DNA from: Cardiocondyla obscurior
Lineage: Eukaryota; Arthropoda; Insecta; Hymenoptera; Formicidae
NCBI RefSeq assembly: GCF_019399895.1
Contig: NC_091865.1
Span: forward strand, 4,965,001 to 5,029,000
Direction: 5' to 3'
DNA: 64,000 nucleotides
Part shown: piece by piece, positions 1-11,171 of the stretch
Position numbering within the stretch: position 1 is the stretch's first letter
Layout of the letters: the number at the start of each line of letters is the position of its first letter
Made by a program: the position numbers and the translations under genes
Notes under the pieces: model-generated
What the model was told of the DNA's origin: nothing
Databases searched by the model: none
The model's input: only the letters and a program-made list of their open reading frames with translations

Positions 1-510
1 TCCAGCACGTTCAGATACGGTGAACGTGCTGGCCAGGTAATGGGACCACCGCGACCCATCCAATGCCCCGCGAAACGATTATTCAATACCTGTTGTGCGT
101 TGCGCGAAAAATGCGGCGGAGCACCGTCCTGCTGGTAAATTAATCTTAGCCGAACGTTAGTTAAGCGGCAGGTTCTCCAAAAGCGGCGGAAGGTCGTTTT
201 CTAAAAAATATGCATACCGCTCTCCATTTAAACGAAGAGGTAACAAATACGGCCCAATCTAAAAGTAACAAATAACAATATTATAAGATTTAATTGCATA
301 TAAATAAATTAAATTTTTTTTAAAACTATTTACAATTTGATTTCCAATTACACCCGCCCACACATGTAGCTGCCACAGATACTGGAAAGCAGTGCGCCTA
401 ATTGCATGCGGATTTTCTTCACTCAAAGGACGAAATTTTGGAATTAAAAATTCCATTTGGAGTAAATAACGCTTCGTCCGTCCATAATATGAAATTCGGA
501 AATGACTCAT
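1..510 (-). pseudogene. Tc1/mariner-superfamily (IS630-like) DDE transposase remnant
   Basis: Read on the minus strand, bases 1-150 encode the hallmark block QQDGAPPHFSRN followed by GHWMGRGGPITWPARSP, seen in insect IS630/Tc1/mariner-type transposases (the second catalytic Asp is in QDGAPPHF). Upstream, around 400-510, other frames give fragments resembling TDEALFTPNGIFN (first catalytic Asp region), ENPHAIR and LHVWAGVIGNQI. The pieces lie in different frames and an AT-rich stretch near 250-330 interrupts them, so the copy is dead. It runs off the window start, so the third acidic residue and one terminus are not visible. Family assignment is confident; the exact lineage is not. Confidence 0.8.
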
Positions 511-559
511 TTCGTCTGCATTGAGCCAAAAATCCTACACGTATTTTTAATTATTATTT

Positions 560-562
<3 letters not shown>

Positions 563-607
<45 letters not shown>
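563..607. repeat. (AT)n microsatellite
   Basis: An uninterrupted AT dinucleotide run directly abuts the left end of the fold-back element. A second run (about 978-1006) abuts its right end, suggesting that the element inserted into, or amplified, a TA-rich target. The ORFs that cross it are artefacts of the repeat. Confidence 0.95.
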
Positions 608-610
<3 letters not shown>

Positions 611-975
611 GTCCCAATCAGTGGACGATGCCGAAAATGATAGGTAGATTTAATCGAATTAAAACGAAAAGTCCTGTACCATTTTGAAAAATTCTCAATA
701 GTTTTTAAGAAAAAAATTAATTTATGTACGCGTAAAAGCGATGAGGAAGCGTGGGCTGAGTGAGCGCGACAGACGACGGTGCCATTTCTAGTCATTCGTC
801 TGTCGCGCTCACTCACGCGCAGCTTTCTTGTCGCTCTTACGCTTATACATATTATATATTTTAATTTTTTTCTCGAAAACTATTGAGAATTTTTCAAAAT
901 GGTAAAGGACTTTTCGTTTTAATTCGATTAAATCTACCTATCATTTTCGGCATCGTCCACTGATCTGGGACACCT

Positions 976-980
<5 letters not shown>
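608..980. mobile_element. Fold-back MITE with long inverted repeats
   Basis: The two halves are near-perfect reverse complements: CAGTGGACGATGCCGAAAAT near 620 pairs with its complement near 940-960, and the core carries gagtgagcgcgacag on one arm and the complementary run on the other. The outer right end reads GGGACACCTTGTATA, resembling the ACAGGGTGT-type termini of insect Tc1/mariner-related MITEs. There is no coding capacity. The element at 4716-5047 shares the inner core. Confidence 0.75.
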
Positions 981-1009
<29 letters not shown>

Positions 1010-1020
1010 ATCATATTCGT

Positions 1021-2372
1021 GTAAAACTAAAAACGATCGACATGCATTATGTTAAAACCAAGAGAGCGATCTGTATACATTCTATTTTCGAAAACGTAAA
1101 ACTATATTTTATTTACGTAAAACAGAGAAAATGAATCGATATGCATTATGTCAAAACTGAAAGAACCAAAAACTTGATTTCATTTACATAAAACCGAAAG
1201 AATGATCAATACAAATTCACGGTAAACCAAAAGAATAACAAATATTATATACATTAAGACTTGCTATCATAAATTTATGTATTTAAACGTTTAACGATAG
1301 CCACGCGTAAAATAGTGTAAAACTTGCAAACGGAGTCAAGTATCGAAATTGAAACTTTGCCAAATTTGCGCTAGATCACTTAACATGAAATATATTTTAT
1401 GTTATAAATAATATAGATTTGTTGTAAAAAAGATTTACTGCAAGAAGATTGTAACTTTATTTAAAGAAAATATAATTCTCAAATTAATGTGGAATAATAA
1501 AAATTTTATTACAATTATCTTGTTTAAAATATATCACTCGATTTTAATTTATCATTCAATTTGAAATTGATTAAAATAGAAACGCGCAATTGTCTCCATC
1601 TTTAAAGTGTCATACATATTATTAGCTATAGATTAATGAGACATTCTCACAATCTTTTATGTCTCCATTTCGTCATTTTGTTGATATATTTTATTCAAAA
1701 AAAAATATTCAATCCATTTACGTTTACGCGTATTATTTTTTAGCTACTTTGGATTTGTATTTATCACATAATTGACTTAATAATGTATTATTGTCATTGA
1801 TAATTTAATCCCTCAATAACGTATCTTATAATTATTAGAAGAGGCAAAACTTTTAATATTTTAAAACTTACAATTTATTTCTTTTTCTCTCCTTTCTTTC
1901 AATCCTTTTTTTTCTTTTTTTCCTTTCTTTCTATGTCATAAGTCTTGATTAATTTTTGCGCCACGTACTTGAAATTGATTGAAATAGAAACGCGCAATTG
2001 TCTCTACCTTTAAAATGTCGTGCATATTATTAGCATGAGATTAATGAAACATTCTCACAATAAAGAGAAATAATAAAAAAAAATAAAAATGAAAAATAAA
2101 TAAAAAAAAATTTAATCTATTTACGTTTACGCGTAATAATTTTAAGTTACTTTGGATTTGTATTTATCATGTAATTAACTTAATAATGTATCATTATCAT
2201 CGATAATCATTGCAATCGACATGTTAGTGATGCATTATACGCTGAAAATTGATTTACAATATTAACGATCAAAGACACTATTTAAACGTTTAACGATAGC
2301 CACGCGTAAAATAATATAAAACTTATAAACGGAGTCAAGTATCGAAATCGAAACTTTGCCAAATTCGCGTTA
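1021..2372. repeat. AT-rich spacer with two nested direct duplications
   Basis: No gene is visible. About 240 bp at 1562-1802 recurs diverged at 1970-2210 (offset about 408 bp). A separate 92-bp segment at 1282-1374 recurs at 2281-2373, both containing acgtttaacgatagccacgc. The second copy of the 92-mer ends exactly where the gypsy pol sequence begins, so this repeat edge marks the 5' truncation or rearrangement breakpoint of the retroelement. Confidence 0.7.
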
Positions 2373-3344
2373 GCGTCACGCACGGTTGAAGAGAACTTAG
2401 AGACATTGAGGGAAGCCTTGATTCTGCTTAAACAGCATCGTTTAGAGTTAAACTATGATAAATGCCAGTTTTTAAGAGAAGAGGTGCAATACTTAGATTA
2501 CGTAATTAACAGGAACGAAATGTCTCTGAGTCCTCGCCACACCGAGGCAATCGACCGGTTTCCGCAGCCGCGATCCGCACACGAGGTCCAACGCTTTTTA
2601 GGATTAGCAAGTTACTTTCGTAGGTTTATAAAAAATTTTGCGATTAAAGCCAAATCACTCTATCATTTGTTAAAAAAGAATACAACATTTGAATTTGACG
2701 ACAAATGTAATAACGCGTTTGAAACTTTAAAGAAGGAGCTAAAATCGTATCCGGTTCTCAGAATTTATAACCCAGAACTAGAAACTCAATTGTATACAGA
2801 CGCAAGTGCGCAAGGGATAGCGGCAGTCCTTTTGCAAAGACAGGTGAATAAAGCTTGGGCGCCAGTCGCGTACTACAGCCAGGCGACGAACCAAGCCGAG
2901 AGCAAATACCACAGTTTCGAGCTAGAAATGCTAGCAATTGTAAGAGCTGTGGAGCGGTTTCATATTTATCTGTACGGCCTGGAGTTCACCGTAGTGACCG
3001 ACTGTAACGCATTAGTATATGCCGTCAATAAAGCTAATTTAAATCCGCGCATAGCTCGTTGGACACTCGCGTTGCAAAATTATCGGTTTAAGTTAACACA
3101 CCGCCCGGGCAAACAAATGGCCCACGTTGATTCGCTCAGCCGCCAAGTGGCCCTAGTCGATGCGCTGCCCTTGGAAGCCGAGCTCGTATTTAGGCAGCTC
3201 CAGGACCCGGTCATCCAGGAACTGGCTAAATACCTCGAAAAAAACGCGAGCGATAAATATAAGTTAATAGAAGGCTTGGTGTACAAACAAGGCGAGGACC
3301 GAACGCGGTTCTACATTCCTGAGGCAATGGTGACCCCGGTGTGA
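2373..3344 (+). pseudogene. Ty3/gypsy pol fragment: RT C-terminus and RNase H
   Basis: The open frame extends upstream of the first start-like codon to about 2373 and begins inside the reverse transcriptase, downstream of the YxDD motif, at the segment before LKQHRLELNYDKCQF. The connection region follows (EVQRFLGLASYFRRFIKNFA), then RNase H with LYTDASAQGIAAVLLQ (catalytic Asp), FELEMLAIVRAVERF (catalytic Glu), VTDCNAL (Asp) and HRPGKQMAHVDSLSR. Gag, protease and most of RT are missing, so the copy is 5'-truncated. The frame ends at TGA (3342-3344), and the integrase continues in the same frame right after it, so this is a nonsense mutation rather than a natural end. Confidence 0.92.
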
Positions 3345-4385
3345 AGAATATACCATGACATGGCCCATTGTGGCTTAGAAAAGACCGTCGAAGGGATCAA
3401 ACGAACCTATTGGTTCCCCTCAATGAGACGGCAAGTTAAAAAATACATAGACAACTGCATGATTTGCCTAGCAGCAAACATCCCATCTAACGTTAAAGAA
3501 GGCGAGTTACAAATAATACAGGGCCCAAGTAAACCCTTTCAAACTATACACCTGGATCATTATGGGCCTCTCCCGGAGTCAGGCGGTTTCCGTCATCTAT
3601 TGGTTGCGGTCGACACATTCACACGCTACACTTGGATAATGCCAATGCGCTCAACCGGAGCAAAGGAAACCATCGAACGTTTGAAAACGCTTTTTGGCAT
3701 CTTCGGTAATCCGGAGTCCATTGTAACCAATCGTGGTACCGCGTTCACGGTTAAAGAATTTATACAGTTCACGAAATCGACGCGCATTAACGTGCGAAGA
3801 GTCGCTGTTGCATCGCCGTGGGCCAACGGTATCGTGGAACGCGTGAATCGTTTCATTAAAACATCATTAACTAAAGCAGCTACGAGCGAGCGCACTTGGC
3901 ACGAGAGTGTACCCGTGGTACAATACGTGATCAATAACACCCGATACGCATCTCTGAATAACACGCCAAGCAAATTGCTACTGGGTTACGATCAGCGCAA
4001 TCACAATGATCGCGATATCATGGAGTTAATTGATCGGTTAGCCGGGATCGATCACCAGATCGACGCGGAACGTGAGGACGCACGAGATGCGGCCGTAGCG
4101 GCCATAAACAAAATCCGCAATTATAATAAAGCATATTATAACGAGGCACACCGCAAGCCTACCCTTTACAAAGAGCAGCAACTTGTGTTGGTTCGCGATA
4201 CACAATCCCGTCCGGGACAATCGCCAAAACTAAAATCTCAGTGTAAAGGCCCATACGTTATTGCTAAGGTCTTAAACAATGGGAGGTATGTGGTGACCGA
4301 GGTGCCCGGATTCAACCTGTCCGGAAAAATTTATAATACCATTCTGTCACCGGATAAGTTGAAACCGTTCGAAGCAGCGGATTAA
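3345..4385 (+). pseudogene. Ty3/gypsy integrase with GPY/F module, catalytic Asp lost
   Basis: This is in frame with the preceding RT/RNase H. The order is: HHCC zinc domain (HDMAHCG ... CMICLA), the core with the first Asp in TIHLDHYGPL, the second acidic position in IVTNRGTAF, and the Glu in WANGIVERVNRF. The C-terminal GPY/F-type module is at KGPYVIAKVLNNGRY. The second catalytic position is Asn where the family has Asp (a single G-to-A change would do it), so strand transfer should be abolished even without the upstream stop. The product would otherwise be about 340 residues, normal for this region. Confidence 0.92.
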
Positions 4386-4715
4386 TGTATATATGTATAT
4401 AGTTATGTTGCGTTAGTGTATAAGTGGCGTATTGTTTAGTTAAATATGAGTAGAAACCGATGCTCAATTCCATGAGCAGAATTCTATTAAAACTGCGATA
4501 TTAAACTACCGCGGATTATATGTCTCCATTATATTCAGGAATACTTTAGTTTATGTACATATTTTGTGCTTTATTTGAGCTAAATTACGTATGGCATCAA
4601 AGGGCGATAAAGTTAGACGACTGGTGAAGCTAGGAATACACCCAAGACTGAACAATGTGTTAATTATACAGCGTTAAGCGGTAATTAGTTCTTTAAGATT
4701 GTAAAGACTGCTGTA
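4386..4715 (+). other. 3' UTR / possible LTR remnant of the gypsy element
   Basis: Non-coding sequence follows the integrase stop. Together with 5048-5395 it may be the 3' LTR split by a MITE: a candidate AATAAA lies at about 5322. No second LTR copy exists in the window, so LTR borders cannot be fixed. Confidence 0.35.
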
Positions 4716-5047
4716 TACAGGGTGTATCATTCCATATTGACAAACTGTCAGAGTTAGATAGGTCTCGTGGATACAAGTTAATAAGTCCTGTGCCGTTTTG
4801 CAAAATTCTCAATAGTTATTGAGAAAAAAATTAATTTGTCTAGCGCAAGAGCGACAAGGAAGCTACGCATGAGTGAGCGCGACAGGCGAGTAGCTAAAAA
4901 TGGTGCCGTCGCCTGTCGCGCTCACTCACGCCTTGTCGCTTGCGCTAGACAATTAATTTTCTCAATAACTATTGAGAATAAAAAAGCACTTATTAATTAT
5001 CCACAAGACTATCTAACTTTGACAATATCAGGAATATACACCCTGTA
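4716..5047. mobile_element. Fold-back MITE, TIR TACAGGGTGTAT, TA target duplication
   Basis: The ends are TACAGGGTGTAT and ATACACCCTGTA, flanked by TA on both sides (4714-4715 and 5048-5049), as for Tc1/mariner-type elements. The interior folds on itself: gagtgagcgcgacaggcg near 4870 pairs with its complement near 4905-4925, and tctcaatag runs pair further out. It is inserted in the region downstream of the gypsy pol and shares core sequence with the MITE at 608-980. No ORF of its own. Confidence 0.82.
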
Positions 5048-5395
5048 TAAGTCAAACAGCGAACGGCCACTTGCGAGACGCACGTGAAGTCAGACTGGCC
5101 GAACTGTAAGCAATTTTCTACTTAGAGCACTTTAGTCCCTAGTTAAGTCGCCCGCTTGTAACTTTCCCCTAGCAGTGGCAGCTCTGTCGTTGAGTACAAA
5201 AGGAGAACACGCGAGGGCAGCACGCTCGAGAAGTGTAAAAGCGGCTGCACCTGAGACGGTGGAAGAATGACGAGTCGACCAATAGAGCTCGTAGAGAAAG
5301 GTACTCGGAGAAAGACCAAATAAAAGCGGTTAACGAAGAAATCTCTAGCTGTTCTTTATCCCAATCCAGAGCGGCAATCTTTGTGATCGGCTACA

Positions 5396-6540
5396 ATACT
5401 ACTAAATTTTTTTTCTCCCCCAACGATTTTGGGGGAATTTGGGGAACTTGGGGTTTTGGGTGGGGGACAATACGACTAAATTTTTTTTTGTTTTTGCTGT
5501 CGTGCGCGGTGGGGTGGGGGGAGATATGACAAAATTTCATTAACAAAAATTGTTTCTACTGGTCTTCCCCACCTTTCTATCTGCCCAGATGTTTTTTCTT
5601 TTGGTTTTTGCTTTTGTGCGCGGTGGGGGGGAAAGATAAGACAAAATTTTATTAACAAAAAATGCTTCTATTGATCCTTCCGACATTTTTTTCTGCTCAG
5701 AATTAGTTTATTATTTAATTATGGTATTTGTTATAAACAAATGGAGAATTTTGCAATATTTTAAAAATCTGTTCCGTGCATCTTTTTGCATTTTAAAAAC
5801 TACTACAAATTTATATATTATACTTTTCTGTACTTCTTGTAGTTTTCAAGATACAGCAATTTTTGAAATTTTGGTGATTTGAAAAACTGGTATACTTTTA
5901 CTGTACAAAAAAATTAATAAAAAATTTATAAAATCACAAAATATGTAAAATGTATCAATACGGTCATATAGAGAAATATAAAAGGCATCAAATTGGTCTT
6001 TTAAAAAAATGGTGTATTACTTAATTATGGTAATTGTTATAAACAAATAAAAAATTATGCAATATTTAAAAAATCTGTTCCGTGCATCGTTTTGCATTTT
6101 AAAAATTACATTAAAATTATATATTATACTTTTTTGTACTTCGCATAGATTTTGAGATACAGCAATTTTACATAATTTTAATAATTTGAAAAAGTAAAAT
6201 TTTTTTTTTATGTCACAACAAGGTCAAATTAAATTTTATATTTATCTTTAACACTGTAACATTACAGGTTAAGTGTTTATTATCTTATATGAGGTACACC
6301 AGGACTTTCGTTATCCCATACATATTTTTTACATATTCTTTTTTTCATAAACTTTAATACTAAACATAATACTTAAACATCTACTAACAAATTACAACGT
6401 AAAACTTTTATCGCCATTATAGAAAAAAAACAGAACTTTCCTTTTACACCGCCTTTTCCTCCCGTTTTCCCTTTTTCTCTTCTCTTTATAATTTCCTCTT
6501 TTACCTTTACTTTCTCTTCCGCTCACCACCTAACATCACA
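5396..6540. repeat. Low-complexity spacer with two tandem duplications
   Basis: No gene is seen. G-rich runs at 5420-5470 are followed by two diverged copies of an approximately 115-bp unit (5490-5690, each with gtgcgcggtgggg and gacaaaattt). Two copies of an approximately 310-bp unit follow (5705-5900 and 6010-6190), each containing aaatctgttccgtgcatc. The rest is homopolymeric A/T. Confidence 0.65.
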
Positions 6541-6556
6541 GGTTAGGTTAGGCTAG
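6541..6556 (+). repeat. Short TTAGG-like telomeric motif
   Basis: GGTTAGGTTAGGCTAG contains two units of the insect telomeric repeat TTAGG followed by a variant. It is too short to indicate a telomere; it may be an interstitial relic or chance. Confidence 0.35.
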
Positions 6557-6685
6557 ATTTTTTTAAGGTTTTTTTTTATTTTATAATTTTTTTTATTTTT
6601 TTATTTTATTATTTTTTTGTGTTTTATATTTTTTTTGTTTTTTTTTTACATTCTTTTTTTATATATTTTATTTTGAGTATGTTAT

Positions 6686-9472
6686 TCAAGGCATACCTTG
6701 GTATTTAACTAAATATTGTAGTTTTCTTAATTTTTTAAAACATATGTTGTTTAATGTTGTGTTTTTTATTATCTGTCTTATTCTGGTTATCATTTGTGTG
6801 GAAGATACGTTTTTAAATACTGTCGGGAAATCTGCTTTAATGTCGGCATACGTTCTTTTATTTGTTAATGTTGCTTTTTGAAGTAAGCTGTCTACTAAAA
6901 TTTCGTCCATTTTGTTAGAAAACATTGATGTTACTTTTGTTTGGGGTGGTATTATTTGTATATTGGTTACTATTTTTGATACGTTTTTCTTTTTATTTGG
7001 TAAATCTTGTACTATTATTTCTTCGTCTTCTGATGATGTTGATATTGTTAGTCGTTTTTTTGAAATTTTAATATTTATATCTTTGTCAGATGACGGTACA
7101 GTTTGCGGTCTTGTTTGTATTCCCGACGGACCAGGTTAATCTGTAAGTGGTGTCGAAAAATTGACGTTTATCGTATGTGTTGGACATGTATATTGTTTAT
7201 TGGGTTTTGTTGTTGCTGCAGCTTGTCTTCTTTGAAATCTTTTTCTTGCTGCTTCGGCAGCCAGTTTTCCACGATTTTTAGTAATTCTGATCATATCACG
7301 TATTTCTAATCTTATTAGTTTTAATGATATATTATTGCGTTTTGATGTTTTGCTGCTTACTACTGACCATGACTTTTCTGTTTGTCTATTTGTCTGTTTT
7401 CCCGTTGGAAAAACTTGTATGTAATTATTTATGAATAATTTAAGTGTCTTTACAAAAGATCTTTTATTATTAATTTTTACACTCATAATAAAAATGCGAC
7501 CAAAATTTGATGTTGGAGACATTATTAGATCTATTAATTCGGCGACTGTCATTATTTTACTTTTTGTATGAATGAGTTTTACTAAGCTTCTTGGTTGTTT
7601 GGATAAATATTGTATTAATGATTGTTTTTGAAAAGCTGTTTCTATTGTGTTATATGTTTCACGGAACTCTTCTATCGATGGAAATGTGTTATCTCCTGTG
7701 TGTTTATTTTCTCTAATATTCTTTGACCATGTTATGTATAAATATAGTATAAATTTTACGCATTTGTATTCTAATTCGGTCTCGTTGTCGTAGTCAGGTG
7801 GAATGGCGCATATTGCTAACCATAAATGTTTTATTGGTTTGCTGTACATTGAATGTAGTATGTTTGTGTATAACGGATAATCACATGTATCCGTTATGTC
7901 ATTGTTTGATTTTACTTGAATTATTCCGCCGTCGTTCGATGCGGCTTCTTTTTCATGTAAAAATAAGTTTTTGCATACGGTGAAATTGTATACGTGGCTG
8001 TTGCCGTGTACAAAGTAAGATATTCTAAACTCACTTCGAATTATTTTGCGAATTTCTTCCGCCGAGCGCCATGTTAATTCGCTGCCGGCTTCGTTTGAAA
8101 TACCATCTTCGTACAAAAAATCGAGACATTCTACATCATTAATTAGTTGGATTTCACAATATTTTTTCCACGATTCTTTATTAATTTTTCGAAACATATT
8201 TGCGTTGGCTAACATTCTAAGAGCGGTTGTTGTTCCGTTATCGCTAAATACTTTTAAGTTATTAATATAATCTTCAATACTGCCTGGAGTAGACAAATGA
8301 TCTATTGTAACCACTTCCTCAATTCTCAATGCGTAGTTGGTCATTATTTGATTTTTGCAGTAATGTGTTAAGTCTAAAACATATTGAAAACAAGTTTTCC
8401 GCATTGTTTTCATTATGTTGGATTGGTTTCTCACATTATGTAATAAAGCGAATGTTGCTAAAGTGCCGCTACATTTAGGGCGAGCCATTTTGGCTCCCGA
8501 CGAGTATGCTTGTATGTATGTTACGTTTCTGTTACATGTAGGACTTGCGTGAACATCAAAGTGGTCGTAGTTGAAAAGATAACCTAATGTGTAAATGTTC
8601 ATTTTTTTGTTACCTAATTTTGTATATTGTCTAATGATGTCTTTGAGATCTATTTCCTCGTTATTATCTCTAGTTTTTAATAGTATTATGTCGCCTTGGG
8701 ATGATAAAATTGTGTATTTGAATCGGTGTATTTGAATTATATCAATGTGACGGTTGTTAATATTAATTATTTTGTGCATAAATTGTTCAGCTATTTGGTG
8801 TTGTAATCTTAGACCGTGGAGGCAAACATAAAATCGTAAAAATGCCAAACCGCACTCGCCTCTCAAATTGGTGAAATATATTTGGCCACTCACGCAGGCT
8901 GCGTACGTCACAAAATCTTCCTGAAATACTGTGTAAGTTTTGTCTACTGCGTGTTTAACATTTTGAATTCCGGCTTTTACAGTTTTGCAATTTTGTGTCA
9001 TTTTTGTACTAGCTTGTACTAATAATTTCATACAAATTTGAGACGCGCAAAGAAATAATTTGTTTTCGTTAACTCTTTCGCGGAAGAATGCGCTATCGTT
9101 GTCTACTTAAAATACTGCATATATAGGATTGTTGTCGACAAAAGCCACGACTGTTTCAAAAAATTCTTTATTTCGCAAAATTGTGTCGTCATTGTATATC
9201 CCAGAGGGTTCTTTCATTCGTGGGAATATATGTCTCTTTAGGTAATATGTAGTTAATTTTACGTTTTTACATCTCCAAATTTTGTTTGGCATTACAATTA
9301 TTCTTGCCCCAACGCGACATTTGAAAGGAGCAATTGTTCTACAGCTTATAAGAATCGAGTCAATATCGTTATCAACGTGTATGTCAGGTTCTTCTATCGA
9401 ACATTGTTCTGGTTTTAATAGTTCTCTTATAAAAAAGTTTGTGTCATCATAATCATTTTGGCGTCGAGCCAT
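6686..9472 (-). pseudogene. Large ORF of unknown function, broken by two in-frame TAA codons
   Basis: Three minus-strand open segments (9472-9107, 9106-7136, 7135-6686) lie in exactly the same frame and are separated only by TAA at 9107-9109 and TAA at 7136-7138. Together they form a 929-codon frame starting at ATG 9472. No domain was recognised. The N-terminal third has paired Cys (LISCRTIAPFKC) and a basic stretch. The middle (about residues 270-420) has SPTCNRNVTYIQAYSSGAKM and a run of aromatic and charged residues. The C-terminal part is basic (AAEAARKRFQRRQAAATTKP), then an acidic patch (TSSEDEEIIV) and a final basic block. AT-rich codon use fits the flanks but differs from the GC-richer Polinton. 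It could be a viral-derived (EVE) or transposon gene. The length conserved between stops argues for recent coding function. Confidence 0.6.
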
Positions 9473-9583
9473 TTTTTAATTTTATAAAATAAATTTACGA
9501 AAAAACACAAAAATTAAAGAAACTAAAAATATATTAAATATAATAAACGCCGTAAAATAAACAATTAAAATTATGGATATAAA

Positions 9584-9830
9584 AAGAAAAAGTACACAGA
9601 GTAAAAAAAATAACAAAATTATAATATATGTAACTTGTAAGAGCTAAATTAAGAAGAGAAAGTACACACAGTAAAAAAAGTAACGAATTTATAATATACG
9701 TAAGTTGTAAGGGCTAAATTAAGAAGAGAAAATGAACACAGTAAAGAAAGTAACGAATTTATAATATACGTAAGTTGTAAGGGCTAAATTAAGAAGAAAA
9801 AATGCACACATTAAAGAAAGTAACGAATCA
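9584..9830. repeat. About 70-bp tandem repeat, four copies
   Basis: Four diverging copies carry the shared core taatatacgtaagttgtaag and the spacer gctaaattaagaagag. They lie just upstream of the start codon of the unknown minus-strand ORF, so they could sit in its 5' region or be its element terminus. Confidence 0.8.
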
Positions 9831-9888
9831 AGAGGCACGGTAGTGCCTCGCGCCAAGTATAGGCGCAGCGAAGCACTATCGTGCCTCT
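9831..9888. repeat. Nested hairpin / short inverted repeat
   Basis: AGAGGCACGGTAGTGC at the left pairs with GCACTATCGTGCCTCT at the right (one mismatch), and the left arm itself folds (GAGGCAC / GTGCCTC). The stem-loop directly follows the tandem repeats and might be a terminator-like or element-end structure. Function is unknown. Confidence 0.6.
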
Positions 9889-10139
9889 ATTACTCGAGAC
9901 GACGTTTTGAGAAATCCGTAGATTACCGGATCTCAATAACGGCTCAACCAATCGCTTTCTTAATAGACATATTGTATAGATTATGATCGACTTATATAAT
10001 AAAAGTCTTTTTATTATTTCGCTGCGTGGTCTATAAATAAAGATATCGCGATGTTAATTTTGGTTACAAGTATAAAATTATTAAGATACTCCGTCGTCAT
10101 TTTTACGTCTCGAAAAATGTCCCTTTCGTTTTCGCGTCG

Positions 10140-11171
10140 CTAGATGGTGCGGATTGATTTATCGATTATCGACTCTGTTGATTGACGTGTGAGTTTGACG
10201 TGTGAGGTTAGTGATCCGCAGTGATCCGTTAATTAAGGTAAGTGTGACTAATATTATTTAAATGTTATTTATAGTATATATATTATATCAAATATAATTT
10301 AAATGTTATTATTAATAATCTTATATTTCAGAGATGGCTGAATCATCAAGAGATGACAAGATATATAGCGACAGTTAGCGACAAAAAGCTCTTAGAAAAA
10401 TGTCAGGAGTGTTTGAAAGTAAAAAAGAGCTGCTAAAGAAACACAGGCTGCTAAAGCAAATAAAAATGCCACAATACTATTAGAAGAACTTGATATGGAA
10501 AAGACAAGAGAGGAATCGAAAAAGGCGGCTGCTGCGCGAAGACGAGAGAGAAAGAAAAAGAAAAAACTTGAGAAGAAGGAAGAAAAACGTAAACTTCATG
10601 AGGAGTACAAGAAAAATAAAACCACTTTTGAGGATAAGGAAGAAAACGGAAAAAAATCAGATGAGTTCGGAGGATGTCCAGTCTTTGAATTGGATAAAGA
10701 TTATGAAGACTATAACAGATGATCCTGAAGGATTCTTTGATAGCGGAGGATGGACGTTTTTAGATCCAGAAAGTGATACTGAAAATGAAGAAGTTGATGA
10801 TGAAGAAGAGGAAGAGGATGATGCATATGAGGTTTGATATTTAACCAAATAAAACTGTTAAAAAATGTAAAATTTATAAACATATATTTTATTTGTTAAT
10901 AGCCATCTGATTTCGAAACTGAAGAAGAATCTGACGATGATTCTGAATATTCTGAAACTTCTGACAGTGAAGGTACTTTATCGCCAACAACTTATTTTTA
11001 TGTTAATTTATTATGTATCTTCCCTATATTTCTTTATATTATTTTAACAGAAGAGTTAGGCATTTCCGAAGAATCGGGAAAAGATTGGTCAGATTTAGAA
11101 AGAGAAGCGGCTGAGGAAGACAAAGAAAGAGGAGATGAACGTTATCGTGACGATTATAGTTCTAGTAAAAA
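10140..11171 (+). pseudogene. Chimeric mask/ANKRD17-like + SPT16-like locus, left part
   Basis: A candidate non-coding first exon ends at a GTAAGT donor (intron 10238-10331). Sequence from about 10430 to 10660 encodes ANKNAT-like text and EESKKAAAARRRERKKKKKL, matching the Lys/Arg-rich segment of mask/ANKRD17 proteins. From about 10660 the frame changes, and SLNWIKIMKTITDDPEGFF with GGWTFLDPESD plus the acidic tail GKDWSDLEREAAEE identify the C-terminus of SPT16 (FACT histone chaperone). Introns 10832-10902 and 10973-11050 are retained with GT-AG ends. The mask frame runs into a stop at 10720-10722, so the fusion is not coding as a whole. The last exon is cut by the Polinton at 11171 and resumes at 30691. 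Identities are from memory of the families. Confidence 0.7.

Noticed and set aside
6541..6556. Telomere
   Set aside because: Only two TTAGG units; far too short and internal.
10657..10848. Ser-rich 63-codon minus-strand ORF
   Set aside because: Antisense shadow of the acidic SPT16-like tail.
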